NCBI GenBank assembly: GCA_947502495.1
Contig: CANNAC010000004.1
Location: forward strand, 218,576-282,575
DNA length: 64,000 bases
Origin: an uncultured Flavobacteriaceae bacterium
GTDB lineage: Bacteria > Bacteroidota > Bacteroidia > Flavobacteriales > Flavobacteriaceae
Direction of reading: 5' to 3'
Part shown: one piece after another, positions 1 through 8,009 of the stretch
Numbering within the stretch: the first letter of the stretch is position 1
Layout: each line of letters starts with the position of its first letter
Translations under genes and position numbers: made by a program
Notes under the pieces: model-generated
Databases searched by the model: none
The model's input: the letters and a program-made list of their open reading frames with translations, nothing else
Told to the model about the DNA's origin: nothing

Positions 1-1159
1 AATATTGCTTTACTTCATCACTATCCAGATCGTATTTCTTTTTTCTTACTTTTTCAGCATAAAAGCGATAATCCCAAGGTTCTATTGTAATGTTATCTCC
101 ATTGTCATTGGCAACAGTTTGCATATCTGCAACTTCTTCTGCAACTCTACCAATTGCAGCAGGCCAAACCGCCATCATTAAATCCATAGCGTTTTCTGGC
201 GTTTTTGCCATTCTATCTTGTAAACGCCATTCCGCATAATTATTATATCCCATTAAAGCGACACGCTCTTTACGCAGTTTTAATATTTGTGCTATAATAG
301 CGTTGTTGTCAAACTCGTCTCCGTTATCTCCTCTAGAATAATAGTTTTCCCAAACCTGCTTACGCAATGCGCGATTGGTAGCGTATGTAAGAAAAGGATC
401 CATAGAAGATCGCGTATTTGTAATCGCGTATGTACCGTCTTGTCCTTTATCTGTAGCTATTTTTGCCGCAGATTTTATAAAACCTTCCGATAAACCATCT
501 AATTGATCTTGATTTAAATAGGTTACATAATTCTCTTCATCGTGTAAAACGTTATCCGAAAACGTATTGTATAAAGAAGAAAGTTCTTTGTTAATGGCAG
601 CATAACGTTCTTTTTGAGCAGGATCTAGGTTGGCGCCATTCATCTCATACTTTTTATACGTAAGATCTACAACACGTTGCTCTTGTAATTCTAATGGTGT
701 TTCTTGCGATGCATCATAAACAGCTTTTATGCGTTGGAAAAGTTTTTCGTTTTGTGTTATTTTAGAGCTGTATTCCGATAATTTCGGCGCTAATTCGGAC
801 TGAATACTTCTAAATTCAGGCGAAGACATATTACTACTTAAAATACCATAGTAGTTAAAAACCCTATCTAATGTTTTTCCGGAAGCTTCTAAAGCAGCAA
901 TCGTATTCGTGAAGTTTGGTGCTTCTGTATTGTTAGCTATTTTATCAATGTCTGCTAAGCTTTCGGTCATACCAAATTCTATAGCTTCTTGAATGTCTGT
1001 AACTTTCATAGTATCGAAAGCAGGAACACCTTGATAAGGGCCAGTCCATTCTTGTGTTAATATATTTTCACTCATTTTTTTAGCATCTTGTTTTTCTTCT
1101 TGTTTGCAATTGGTAAACGTAATTAGAACGCAGACGCTTATTGCTTTTAGGTATCGCAT
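1..1159 (-). CDS. M3-family metallopeptidase lipoprotein (Dcp/oligopeptidase A type), partial
   Basis: Translating the minus strand from an ATG at 1159 gives an open frame of about 386 residues that runs off the left edge. The N-terminus is a lipoprotein signal (MRYLKAIS..., Cys after ITFTN). The following helical region, with segments such as NRALRKQVWENYYSR and ALMGYNNYAEWRL, is typical of peptidyl-dipeptidase Dcp and oligopeptidase A. These zinc enzymes cleave short peptides, here probably in the periplasm. The catalytic HExxH motif would lie beyond the window, so activity cannot be checked. The assignment to M3 rests on recognising the helical part; confidence in the exact subtype is moderate. 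Confidence 0.8.
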   Translation of the reverse strand, partial: MRYLKAISVCVLITFTNCKQEEKQDAKKMSENILTQEWTGPYQGVPAFDTMKVTDIQEAIEFGMTESLADIDKIANNTEAPNFTNTIAALEASGKTLDRVFNYYGILSSNMSSPEFRSIQSELAPKLSEYSSKITQNEKLFQRIKAVYDASQETPLELQEQRVVDLTYKKYEMNGANLDPAQKERYAAINKELSSLYNTFSDNVLHDEENYVTYLNQDQLDGLSEGFIKSAAKIATDKGQDGTYAITNTRSSMDPFLTYATNRALRKQVWENYYSRGDNGDEFDNNAIIAQILKLRKERVALMGYNNYAEWRLQDRMAKTPENAMDLMMAVWPAAIGRVAEEVADMQTVANDNGDNITIEPWDYRFYAEKVRKKKYDLDSDEVKQY

Positions 1160-1235
1160 AGGTGGTTGGGTTTTTGATTTATTTTTTTTTGTTTAAGGTT
1201 TTAAAGATACAGATTGCGCACTAGAAAACAGGTCA

Positions 1236-1943
1236 TTATTCCAGTATCTCTACCTTTTTTATATATACATTATGTAAAGGCCATTCGGCATTATCGGTTT
1301 CTTGTTGTGCAATCTCATCTACGACATCCATGCCGCGAATCACTTTACCAAAAATGGTATAATCGCCATCTAAATGGTAGGCGCCATCTTTTTTCTGAAC
1401 AATAAAAAACTGATACGGAGAAGCCAATTTATGCGGATTTTCAATAGCGCCACTTGGCATACTTAAAACGCCTCTGTCATGTCTGTAACCGCGTTTCGTG
1501 TCTGTTGGTAATAAATATTTACCAATTTGTTTTCGTTTGCGTTTTACTTTAGCGTCATCGGTGCTACCACCTTGAATGATAAAATTATTTACAACTCTAT
1601 AAAACTGTGTGTCATCAAAATAGCCTTGTTTGGTTAAAAAGATGAAATTGGCACGATGAAATTTCGTTTTGTCAAAAAGTAAAACGTCTATTTCGCCAAA
1701 TTGCGTGGTGATTCTTACTTTATCTTCTTTGTTATGCTTTTCGTATTCTAAAAAGAACTCCATAGCATTATCGTCTGTTAACAACGGGAATTCTCTTTCT
1801 GAGACGATTACAGAATCTTTTTCTGGTACTTCTTTTTCTTCGGAAGTATTTTGAACTACTTTTGAAGTGTTCTTTGTTTCCGTTTTTTTATCTTGACAAT
1901 TCAGAAATAGAAAAGAAATAAAACATAATAATACAAGTCGCAT
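1236..1943 (-). CDS. cyclophilin-type peptidyl-prolyl isomerase lipoprotein
   Basis: A 235-aa protein with a lipoprotein signal (MRLVLLCFISFLFLNC), a charged linker, and a cyclophilin domain from about residue 80 to the end. Landmarks are the segments FHRANFIFLTKQGYF, FYRVVNNFIIQGG and YTIFGKVIRGMDVVDEI. It should catalyse proline cis-trans isomerisation in envelope proteins. Its start codon lies only 2 bp from that of the divergent Nudix gene. Cyclophilin identity is firm; the client proteins are unknown. Confidence 0.92.
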   Translation of the reverse strand: MRLVLLCFISFLFLNCQDKKTETKNTSKVVQNTSEEKEVPEKDSVIVSEREFPLLTDDNAMEFFLEYEKHNKEDKVRITTQFGEIDVLLFDKTKFHRANFIFLTKQGYFDDTQFYRVVNNFIIQGGSTDDAKVKRKRKQIGKYLLPTDTKRGYRHDRGVLSMPSGAIENPHKLASPYQFFIVQKKDGAYHLDGDYTIFGKVIRGMDVVDEIAQQETDNAEWPLHNVYIKKVEILE

Positions 1944-1945
1944 AG

Positions 1946-2587
1946 ATGAATTTTAATCAGTTTTTAAAAGCAACATCAAAAATAAGCAATCTAGAGCTTC
2001 CGGCCGAAGCATCGCAATTTAAAATGTCGCCTCCTTTTCGGGGAGATCTTTTACAAAAGCAACAAGGCAAAATAAAAAACGCAAAACAATCTGCAGTTTT
2101 GGCACTGTTTTATCCTGATGAAGCACAAGAAACGAAGTTTGTTTTAATTTTACGAAAAACCTATAAAGGCGTACATTCTGCACAAGTTGGTTTTCCTGGA
2201 GGTAAAGTAGAAGTAGCCGATACCTCATTAAAACATACCGCGTTGCGCGAAACCGAAGAAGAAATAGGTGTGCCAATGCACAGTATTGAAACCCTTAAAG
2301 CATTAACGCAAGTATATATTCCGCCAAGTAATTTTTACGTGCAACCGTTTATTGGTTATAGTAACAGTACGCCTCATTTTATTAAGCAAGAAAGTGAAGT
2401 CGAAGCTATAATAGAAGTATCGCTCGCTCATTTTTTAGATGAGCAGCGCGTTATAACTAAAACGGTTTCAACGTCTTATAAGGTCGATGTTGCGGTTCCA
2501 GCTTTTCATCTTAATAATCATGTGGTTTGGGGAGCAACAGCGATGATGCTAAGTGAAATTAAAGACTTGTTAAAACTAGCCTTGTAA
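1946..2587 (+). CDS. Nudix hydrolase, CoA pyrophosphatase-like
   Basis: A 213-aa cytosolic protein. The Nudix box (residues ~92-116, GGKVEVAD... ALRETEEEIGV) is preceded by the LILRK...VGFPGG segment characteristic of the CoA-pyrophosphatase branch. That branch cleaves coenzyme A or acyl-CoA to phosphopantetheine and 3',5'-ADP. The N-terminus (FKMSPPFR) matches the family, supporting the start at 1946. Its start codon is separated from the divergent cyclophilin gene by two bases, so its promoter must lie inside that gene. Confidence 0.9.
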   Translation: MNFNQFLKATSKISNLELPAEASQFKMSPPFRGDLLQKQQGKIKNAKQSAVLALFYPDEAQETKFVLILRKTYKGVHSAQVGFPGGKVEVADTSLKHTALRETEEEIGVPMHSIETLKALTQVYIPPSNFYVQPFIGYSNSTPHFIKQESEVEAIIEVSLAHFLDEQRVITKTVSTSYKVDVAVPAFHLNNHVVWGATAMMLSEIKDLLKLAL

Positions 2588-2601
2588 ACGCTTAGTTTTA
2601 C

Positions 2602-2609
2602 TACATTTG
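2602..2609 (+). promoter_or_regulatory. -7 element upstream of acyltransferase gene
   Basis: TACATTTG fits the Bacteroidota -7 consensus TAnnTTTG and lies 28 bp before the start at 2638. The nearest TTG (2582-2584) is 17 bp away, shorter than the usual 19-21, so only the -7 part is convincing. Confidence 0.4.
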
Positions 2610-2637
2610 TATTCTAATTTAATAGCAAAATATACTT

Positions 2638-3450
2638 ATGGGATTATTTGATAAAAATCCTTTTGGACATAATCTTTTTATAAAAAAGTGGTTGATTCGT
2701 ATTTTAGGTGCGATTTCGCATAGACGTTTTCGTGGCTTTAATGAACTACAGATTGAAGGTTCAGAGATTATAAAAAACCTTCCGGATACTAACGTATTGT
2801 TTATTTCTAATCACCAAACCTATTTTGCAGATGTAGTTTCTATGTTTCATGTATTTAACGCTAGTTTAAGTAATAGAGACGATTCTATAAAAAATATTGG
2901 ATACCTATGGAATCCTAAATTAAACTTGTATTACGTGGCTGCAAAAGAAACGATGAGTGCAGGTTTGTTGCCTAAAATATTAGCTTATGTTGGCTCTATT
3001 AGTATCGAACGTACTTGGAGAGCAAAAGGAGAAGATGTAAACAGACAAGTTAAAATGAGTGATATCTCTAATATCAGTAAGGCATTAGATGATGGTTGGG
3101 TTATTACTTTTCCGCAAGGAACAACAACTCCTTTTAAGCCAATTAGAAAAGGAACAGCGCACATTATTAAAAGATACAAGCCAATTGTTGTACCAATAGT
3201 AATTGATGGTTTTAGACGTAGCTTTGATAAAAAAGGATTGCGTATTAAAAAGAAAAATATCATGCAGTCTTTTGAAATCAAACAACCTTTAGAAATTGAT
3301 TATGAAAACGAAAGTATTGCAAGTATTGTTGAAAAAATAGAATATGCTATAGAGCAACATCCTTCTTTTTTGAAAGTAATTCCTCAAGCAGAGCTTGCTT
3401 TACAAGAGGAACTTAATAAGAAGCGTAAATGGAAAGTGGAAGAATCTTAA
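2638..3450 (+). CDS. 1-acyl-sn-glycerol-3-phosphate acyltransferase family protein (PlsC-like)
   Basis: A 270-aa protein with the acyltransferase motif I NHQTYFAD (HX4D, residues ~58-65) and the later block FPQGTTTPF, equivalent to FPEGTRS. These residues bind and activate the glycerophosphate acceptor in phospholipid synthesis. There is no clear signal peptide, so it is probably a peripheral protein at the inner face of the cytoplasmic membrane. Its last 4 nt overlap the end of the convergent membrane-protein gene. The acceptor could also be an amino lipid such as an ornithine or glycine lipid, which Bacteroidota make; sequence alone cannot decide. Confidence 0.85.
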   Translation: MGLFDKNPFGHNLFIKKWLIRILGAISHRRFRGFNELQIEGSEIIKNLPDTNVLFISNHQTYFADVVSMFHVFNASLSNRDDSIKNIGYLWNPKLNLYYVAAKETMSAGLLPKILAYVGSISIERTWRAKGEDVNRQVKMSDISNISKALDDGWVITFPQGTTTPFKPIRKGTAHIIKRYKPIVVPIVIDGFRRSFDKKGLRIKKKNIMQSFEIKQPLEIDYENESIASIVEKIEYAIEQHPSFLKVIPQAELALQEELNKKRKWKVEES

Positions 3451-4091
3451 ATCTCTAATTTCTTTAACTCTTTATAGTTGCTATTTAAGCGCTTCAGTAA
3501 AATGCCATACACCAAGTAGTAAAACAATAATAATATCGCTACTACTACTATTAATACTAAAAGAACTCCTAGTATTAATCCTGCATAAAATTTAAAAACG
3601 TGACCATTAGCGGTTGCGTTTTCTATTAGACTCATGGTATGTTGATCATGATTCATTACATAAGGTAGCATCACTACAACGCTAATAACCATAAAAGCCA
3701 AATTAAAACCAACATACTGTTTTACGGTACGTCTCGTTTTAAGGATGTTCTCCATTAATTTACTAGCATTATCCGTACTGTTTATGGTTTTATAATTCAT
3801 ATAAAACTTATAAAAGAAATACGCCAATACCGAATAAGAAATAACAGAAAGCACGATGAATAAAGTGGTGGATTCTATATTTGCAATATTCTCGTTTTTG
3901 CCATTTGCTTTCATAAGCAAGGAAAATGCGATCCAGAAAACAAATTCTAGGATGCTTATAATGAAAATCCATTTTACAATAGAAGAAGATTTCTTCAATA
4001 TCATACGGTATATATCATTATAGGAAAGTTTAGGATAGCGTTTTGTATCTTCTTTTTTCCAGTCTTTTTTTAATAATTCTAATTCATCCAT
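3447..4091 (-). CDS. four-helix membrane protein, probable partner of the ECF sigma factor
   Basis: A 214-aa protein with a cytosolic N-terminus of about 40 charged residues (MDELELLKKDWKKED) and four hydrophobic segments at about residues 40-63, 75-98, 125-145 and 167-200. It starts 4 bp after the stop of the ECF sigma factor gene, so the two are almost certainly co-transcribed. The layout of sigma factor followed by a membrane protein suggests an anti-sigma role, but no known anti-sigma domain is recognisable. Function is inferred from context only. Confidence 0.7.
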   Translation of the reverse strand: MDELELLKKDWKKEDTKRYPKLSYNDIYRMILKKSSSIVKWIFIISILEFVFWIAFSLLMKANGKNENIANIESTTLFIVLSVISYSVLAYFFYKFYMNYKTINSTDNASKLMENILKTRRTVKQYVGFNLAFMVISVVVMLPYVMNHDQHTMSLIENATANGHVFKFYAGLILGVLLVLIVVVAILLLFYYLVYGILLKRLNSNYKELKKLEI

Positions 4092-4095
4092 AGGT

Positions 4096-4590
4096 TTACG
4101 GATTTAAAATGGTTCTTAATTTGTTTTTCACTCTGTTCATTTTCACTCTTGCATTTACTTCACTAATTCCCATTGTTTCGCTAATTTCTTTATAGTTTTT
4201 GTCTTCTAAGTATAAAAAGACAAGTGCTTTTTCAATGTCGTTTAATTGGTGTACTGCTTTGTATAATAGCTTTAATTGTTCTTCTTCGGTATCATCATAC
4301 TCATCTGCTTTAATTCTAAATTGTACCGCGTCAAAATCTTGTGTACTAACTCTACGTTTACTTTTTCTGTAAAGTGTTATGGCTGTGTTTAATCCAACAC
4401 GATACATCCATGTACTAAACTTAGCGTCTCCTCTAAATTTAGGGAAGGCACGCCAAAGCTGTATGGTTATCTCTTGAAACAAATCATTGTGCGCATCTTG
4501 ATTGTTGGTATATAACCTACAAACTTTATGTACAATGTTTTGATGCTTTTCAAGCTGTTCTACAAAACTATGTTCTAACTCTTTATTCAA
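4096..4590 (-). CDS. ECF-family RNA polymerase sigma factor
   Basis: A 164-aa sigma-70 family factor. Region 2 spans about residues 20-80 (DLFQEITIQLWRAF and FSTWMYRVGLNTAI, the core-binding and -10 recognition parts). Region 4 is at about 110-160 with a helix-turn-helix (YKEISETMGISEVNARVKM). The acidic linker between them is typical of ECF factors. It is the first gene of a two-gene unit with the membrane protein downstream. Target promoters cannot be deduced from this window. Confidence 0.92.
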   Translation of the reverse strand: MNKELEHSFVEQLEKHQNIVHKVCRLYTNNQDAHNDLFQEITIQLWRAFPKFRGDAKFSTWMYRVGLNTAITLYRKSKRRVSTQDFDAVQFRIKADEYDDTEEEQLKLLYKAVHQLNDIEKALVFLYLEDKNYKEISETMGISEVNARVKMNRVKNKLRTILNP

Positions 4591-4686
4591 ATTGGTGGTT
4601 TAGTTATTCTATAAGTAGCATTAATTCTAAAATGTTACAGTATATGTTAAGATTCTTTAAAAATAGTGTTTAAGATGGTAAATTAG

Positions 4687-4694
4687 TATCTTTG
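4687..4694 (+). promoter_or_regulatory. -7 element upstream of the NDH-2-like gene
   Basis: TATCTTTG fits TAnnTTTG and lies 27 bp before the start at 4721. No TTG is found 19-21 bp upstream, so only half of the promoter is supported. Confidence 0.45.
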
Positions 4695-4720
4695 TATTGC
4701 TAATTTTTTAGTCTTCATTT

Positions 4721-5998
4721 ATGAATATTCCTGAATCCAAAAATCCTAGAATTGTTATTGTAGGTGGTGGTTTTGCTGGTGTTAAACTGGCTAGGTCTCT
4801 AAAAAACAAAAAAGTTCAAGTTGTTTTAATCGATAAACATAATTACCATACTTTTCAGCCTTTATTATACCAAGTGTCTAGTGCGGGATTAGAACCAGAT
4901 TCTATTGCATACCCTTTACGGAAAATTATAAAGAAACATGAAAATGCTTTTTTTAGATTGGCTGAAGTAGAACAGATTTTTCCGGAAACAAAATCCATTC
5001 AAACCAATATTGGGGATTTAAGCTATGATTATTTGGTTATTGCTACTGGTACTAAGACAAATTATTTTGGTAATGCCGCTATTGAAAAATATAGTATGGC
5101 AATGAAAACGATTCCGCAGGCTTTAGATATTAGGAGCTTAATGCTTCAGAACTTAGAAAAAGCTGCTATTGCAGGATCGAATAGCGATAGAAAAGCTTTT
5201 CTAAATTTTGTAATTGTTGGCGGCGGTCCGACAGGAGTGGAGTTAGCCGGTGCCATTGCGGAGCTTAAAAATAATATCCTTCCAAGAGATTATAGAGATT
5301 TGAATCCTAGTGATATGCAAATTCATTTATTAGAAGGTAGTTCTAGAGTATTGCCGCCAATGAGTGAACATGCTTCTAAAAAAGCAACAAAATTTTTATT
5401 AGATTTAGGGGTGCAAGTGCATTGTGATACGTTTGTAAAAGGTTATGATGGCAAAACAGTACTAACGAACTCGGATCTAAAATTAGAATCGGAAACGCTT
5501 ATTTGGGCTGCCGGTGTAACGGGAAGCCCCGTTCACGGATTAAACGCAGATGTACTAGTGGAACGTGTAAATCGATATGCAGTAAATACGTATAGTCAGG
5601 TGAATGGTTATCCATCTATTTTTGCATTAGGAGATATTGCTTTAATGAAAACAGAAGCGTATCCTAATGGACACCCTCAAGTTGCGCAACCTGCAATTCA
5701 GCAAGGGGAACTTCTTTCTAAGAATATAATAAATCTAATAGAGGGGAAACCGTTAAAAGAGTTTGTCTATAAAGACAAAGGTTCTATGGCTACTATTGGT
5801 AGAAATAAAGCGGTTGTAGATTTAAGTCACTATAAGTTTGCTGGATTTTTTGCTTGGTTTGTATGGATGTTTGTACACCTAATGTCCTTAGTGGGATTTA
5901 GAAATAGAATTATCGTTTTCTTTAATTGGACGTATAATTATATTAACTTTGATAAAGCAGCTAGGTTAATCATTAGACCTTTTAAAAGATTGGATTGA
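4721..5998 (+). CDS. NAD(P)/FAD-dependent oxidoreductase, type II NADH dehydrogenase-like
   Basis: A 425-aa protein with two dinucleotide-binding folds: the FAD-binding GGGFAG near residue 15 and the NAD(P)H-binding GGGPTGVELAG near residue 167. The segments HNYHTFQPLLYQV and the C-terminal membrane-associating region around AGFFAWFVWMFVHLMSLVG are characteristic of NDH-2. This single-subunit enzyme oxidises NADH and reduces quinone without pumping protons. It appears to be a single-gene unit. Family is certain; preference for NADH and menaquinone is inferred. Confidence 0.9.
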   Translation: MNIPESKNPRIVIVGGGFAGVKLARSLKNKKVQVVLIDKHNYHTFQPLLYQVSSAGLEPDSIAYPLRKIIKKHENAFFRLAEVEQIFPETKSIQTNIGDLSYDYLVIATGTKTNYFGNAAIEKYSMAMKTIPQALDIRSLMLQNLEKAAIAGSNSDRKAFLNFVIVGGGPTGVELAGAIAELKNNILPRDYRDLNPSDMQIHLLEGSSRVLPPMSEHASKKATKFLLDLGVQVHCDTFVKGYDGKTVLTNSDLKLESETLIWAAGVTGSPVHGLNADVLVERVNRYAVNTYSQVNGYPSIFALGDIALMKTEAYPNGHPQVAQPAIQQGELLSKNIINLIEGKPLKEFVYKDKGSMATIGRNKAVVDLSHYKFAGFFAWFVWMFVHLMSLVGFRNRIIVFFNWTYNYINFDKAARLIIRPFKRLD

Positions 5999-6169
5999 TC
6001 ATTTAGAATAGGTCTTGTACGGTATTGGTAAATAGGCTTTTGGTTCTGTTGTATAGATTTAATCTATGGTTGCTTTCATGCATCAAAAACAGCACGAAAT
6101 ACAGCTAAAAAAAGTTATGGTTTTAGAAGACCAACTTCCTACGGATTCTGTTTTAGAGTACTTGTTTTA

Positions 6170-6403
6170 TTAATCTACCCATTCACCACGATGTGGTTTT
6201 AAAGTGTCTCTAAAGACAGTTTTGTCTTCTTCATTTATAATCATAAAAGCAATAGTGTGCATGTCGTTAATCGTTTCATGACCAGTTGCATCTACATTTG
6301 TGGTTTGGGTTTGTATGTATTCTTTTAAATGAATAACATGGTGTTGTGCTGTTCTTTCTGCAGCAGGACCTCTAAAATCCCAGATAAGTTTAAGTTTACG
6401 CAT
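6170..6403 (-). CDS. conserved small protein of unknown function
   Basis: A 77-aa protein read from the ATG at 6403 (MRKLKLIWDFRG). That start gives an 8-nt overlap with the end of the upstream SRPBCC gene; a start at 6430 would overlap it by 35 nt and is less likely. It contains several histidines in a short stretch (HHVIHLKEY) and a second cluster (DATGHETINDMHTIAF). No domain is recognised. Co-transcription with the SRPBCC gene is likely. Confidence 0.65.
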   Translation of the reverse strand: MRKLKLIWDFRGPAAERTAQHHVIHLKEYIQTQTTNVDATGHETINDMHTIAFMIINEEDKTVFRDTLKPHRGEWVD

Positions 6404-6851
6404 TTTGGATAGATGTTTGGTTTTTGGCAAATTTTTTAAAATCTACTAAATATTTTTCAGATTGTTTTTTAAATGCTCCGGGCATTAATAATAGCATCAT
6501 TCGATATCGAAAACTAATTGGTATAAATTCGTTTTCACTTACCCATTTGGTATCATTTTCTGCAGTTTTATAGAACATATTCCTTTGTATGTTATGCATT
6601 CCTTTGGTTTCATAACTCAAGTGGATTTCATGTGGTAAATTGGTATGCGTTATGGTTTCCATAAGTGCAATTTTACGTTTACCTATGGTGTAATTTAATA
6701 GCATTTTATTACCAATAGTTCCTGGCGTTCCAGAAACATGCTCGAAGCTTGTTAAGTCTTCTTGCCAATGTTTCATATTATCCGCATTAAAAAACTTTTT
6801 TATAAATGCTTCTAAAGGAATTTTAATAACAATCTCTGTAGTGTATTTCAT
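6396..6851 (-). CDS. SRPBCC-superfamily (START/polyketide-cyclase-like) protein
   Basis: A 151-aa protein with the helix-grip pattern of SRPBCC proteins: an N-terminal strand (MKYTTEIVIKIPLEAF), a helix with FNADNMKHWQEDL, and following beta-strands ending in a long C-terminal helix. The ATG at 6851 begins exactly at the conserved first strand; the longer reading frame to 6917 adds an unrelated leader and is rejected. Such proteins bind hydrophobic ligands; the ligand is unknown. The end overlaps the start of the small downstream protein. Confidence 0.75.
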   Translation of the reverse strand: MKYTTEIVIKIPLEAFIKKFFNADNMKHWQEDLTSFEHVSGTPGTIGNKMLLNYTIGKRKIALMETITHTNLPHEIHLSYETKGMHNIQRNMFYKTAENDTKWVSENEFIPISFRYRMMLLLMPGAFKKQSEKYLVDFKKFAKNQTSIQNA

Positions 6852-6959
6852 ATAGATGAAATGATTAATATAGCCTAAAGATAGTTTTTTTTGAAGTTTG
6901 TAAAAAATAAAAGCCATCTAAAATAGATGGCTTATACTGTTTCCTAAAAAGCACTTAAC

Positions 6960-7811
6960 TTATAAAATAGTTTTAAGTGTTTTAATGCCGCTTTGCGATT
7001 GTAGCCTAACTAAATAAAGCTGATTTGCTTTCAACTCTAAATTAAAACTTGCGTTAGAATTAAGGGATACATCACTATAGGTTTTAACTAATTGACCTGT
7101 TAAGTTATAGATGTTAATGTTAACAGACTCGTTTGATGTCCCGTGTAAATGACCTTTTATAATTTTATAATTGGTTTTTGTGGCAAATGCTTCGGTACTT
7201 AAAACAGACTCTGTAAAGGAGTATGCTAAAGTTTCGATATTAAAGGAGATATCATAATCTGCATTAGAAGGAATAGTAATATTTGCAGAATTTGGCATTG
7301 CCGTTCCTGTTAAGCCAGTGCCTCCGTAATTTGCAGACCAATTTGCATCTCTTCTAAATTTTAACTCTCCAGTGGTTAGGGCTACATCTGTAGCGGTATA
7401 GTTTATGTTATCGGTTGTAGATAAAACAAAATCTCCTGCCCAAGCATTAAAGTCTCCAATAATACTTACGTTTTGATTGGATGGCGCTACCGCAGTGAAA
7501 GAATATGCTGTAGTTACTATATCCATGCTAATATCGTAAAATCCTGCAGTTACAGGAATGTTATTGTTAGACCATGTTCCGTTAGGAAATGTATCTCCTC
7601 CCCAGGAATTTGTCCAACCATCATCTTGTCTGAATTTTAATCCCGTTGCAGGCAAATAGTAATTGCTTAAGGTGAAAATAGTGTTGTCTGTAGTAGTCAT
7701 GTTTACGTCATTTCCCCAATCATTAAAATCACCCAAAAAGCCAATATCCTGAGCATTTACAAGAAATGAAGAAAGAAATAATGTTAAAATAAAAAGTAGT
7801 TTTGCTTTCAT
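6960..7811 (-). CDS. secreted protein with two SusE/F-like carbohydrate-binding modules and a T9SS tail
   Basis: A 283-aa protein with signal peptide MKAKLLFILTLFLSSFLVNA; the frame opens further upstream but the signal places the start at 7811. Two tandem modules of about 80 residues follow, beginning FLGDFNDWGND and IIGDFNAWAGD. Each has the pattern LKFR.D.(W)...(Y/W)GG and ends (T/L)AYSF, resembling the starch-binding modules of SusE/SusF. The last ~75 residues look like a type IX secretion sorting domain (INIYNLTGQLVKTY ... LYLVRLQSQSG) but lack a clear YPNP motif. It may bind glucans at the cell surface. No susC/susD pair is adjacent. Confidence 0.75.
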   Translation of the reverse strand: MKAKLLFILTLFLSSFLVNAQDIGFLGDFNDWGNDVNMTTTDNTIFTLSNYYLPATGLKFRQDDGWTNSWGGDTFPNGTWSNNNIPVTAGFYDISMDIVTTAYSFTAVAPSNQNVSIIGDFNAWAGDFVLSTTDNINYTATDVALTTGELKFRRDANWSANYGGTGLTGTAMPNSANITIPSNADYDISFNIETLAYSFTESVLSTEAFATKTNYKIIKGHLHGTSNESVNINIYNLTGQLVKTYSDVSLNSNASFNLELKANQLYLVRLQSQSGIKTLKTIL

Positions 7812-7946
7812 GTTGTTTGTTTTTAGGTAATTATACAAATAATATTTAGGAAGTATTTTACTACAAGGTTTTCGTGTTAATAACTTTTGTGCAATCCTTG
7901 CTAATTTCAAATAAAAACAATGTTATTAATGCTTTGTTAATACAGC

Positions 7947-7976
7947 TTGCTAAATAGGTTTATATTTCTATTTTTG
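7947..7976 (+). promoter_or_regulatory. Bacteroidota promoter of the parvulin/SurA/MoxR operon
   Basis: TTG at 7947-7949 and TATTTTTG at 7969-7976 are separated by exactly 19 bp, matching TTG-N19-21-TAnnTTTG. The first gene of the operon starts at 8010, giving a leader of about 27 nt. Confidence 0.8.
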
Positions 7977-8009
7977 CAAGAACCTATATATTATATATTT
8001 ATCTAGATT

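Noticed and set aside
6078..6173. 31-codon plus-strand ORF after the NDH-2-like gene (MHQKQHEIQLKKVMVLEDQL...)
   Set aside because: Too short to judge, no homologue recognised, and it overlaps the convergent small gene by 4 nt.
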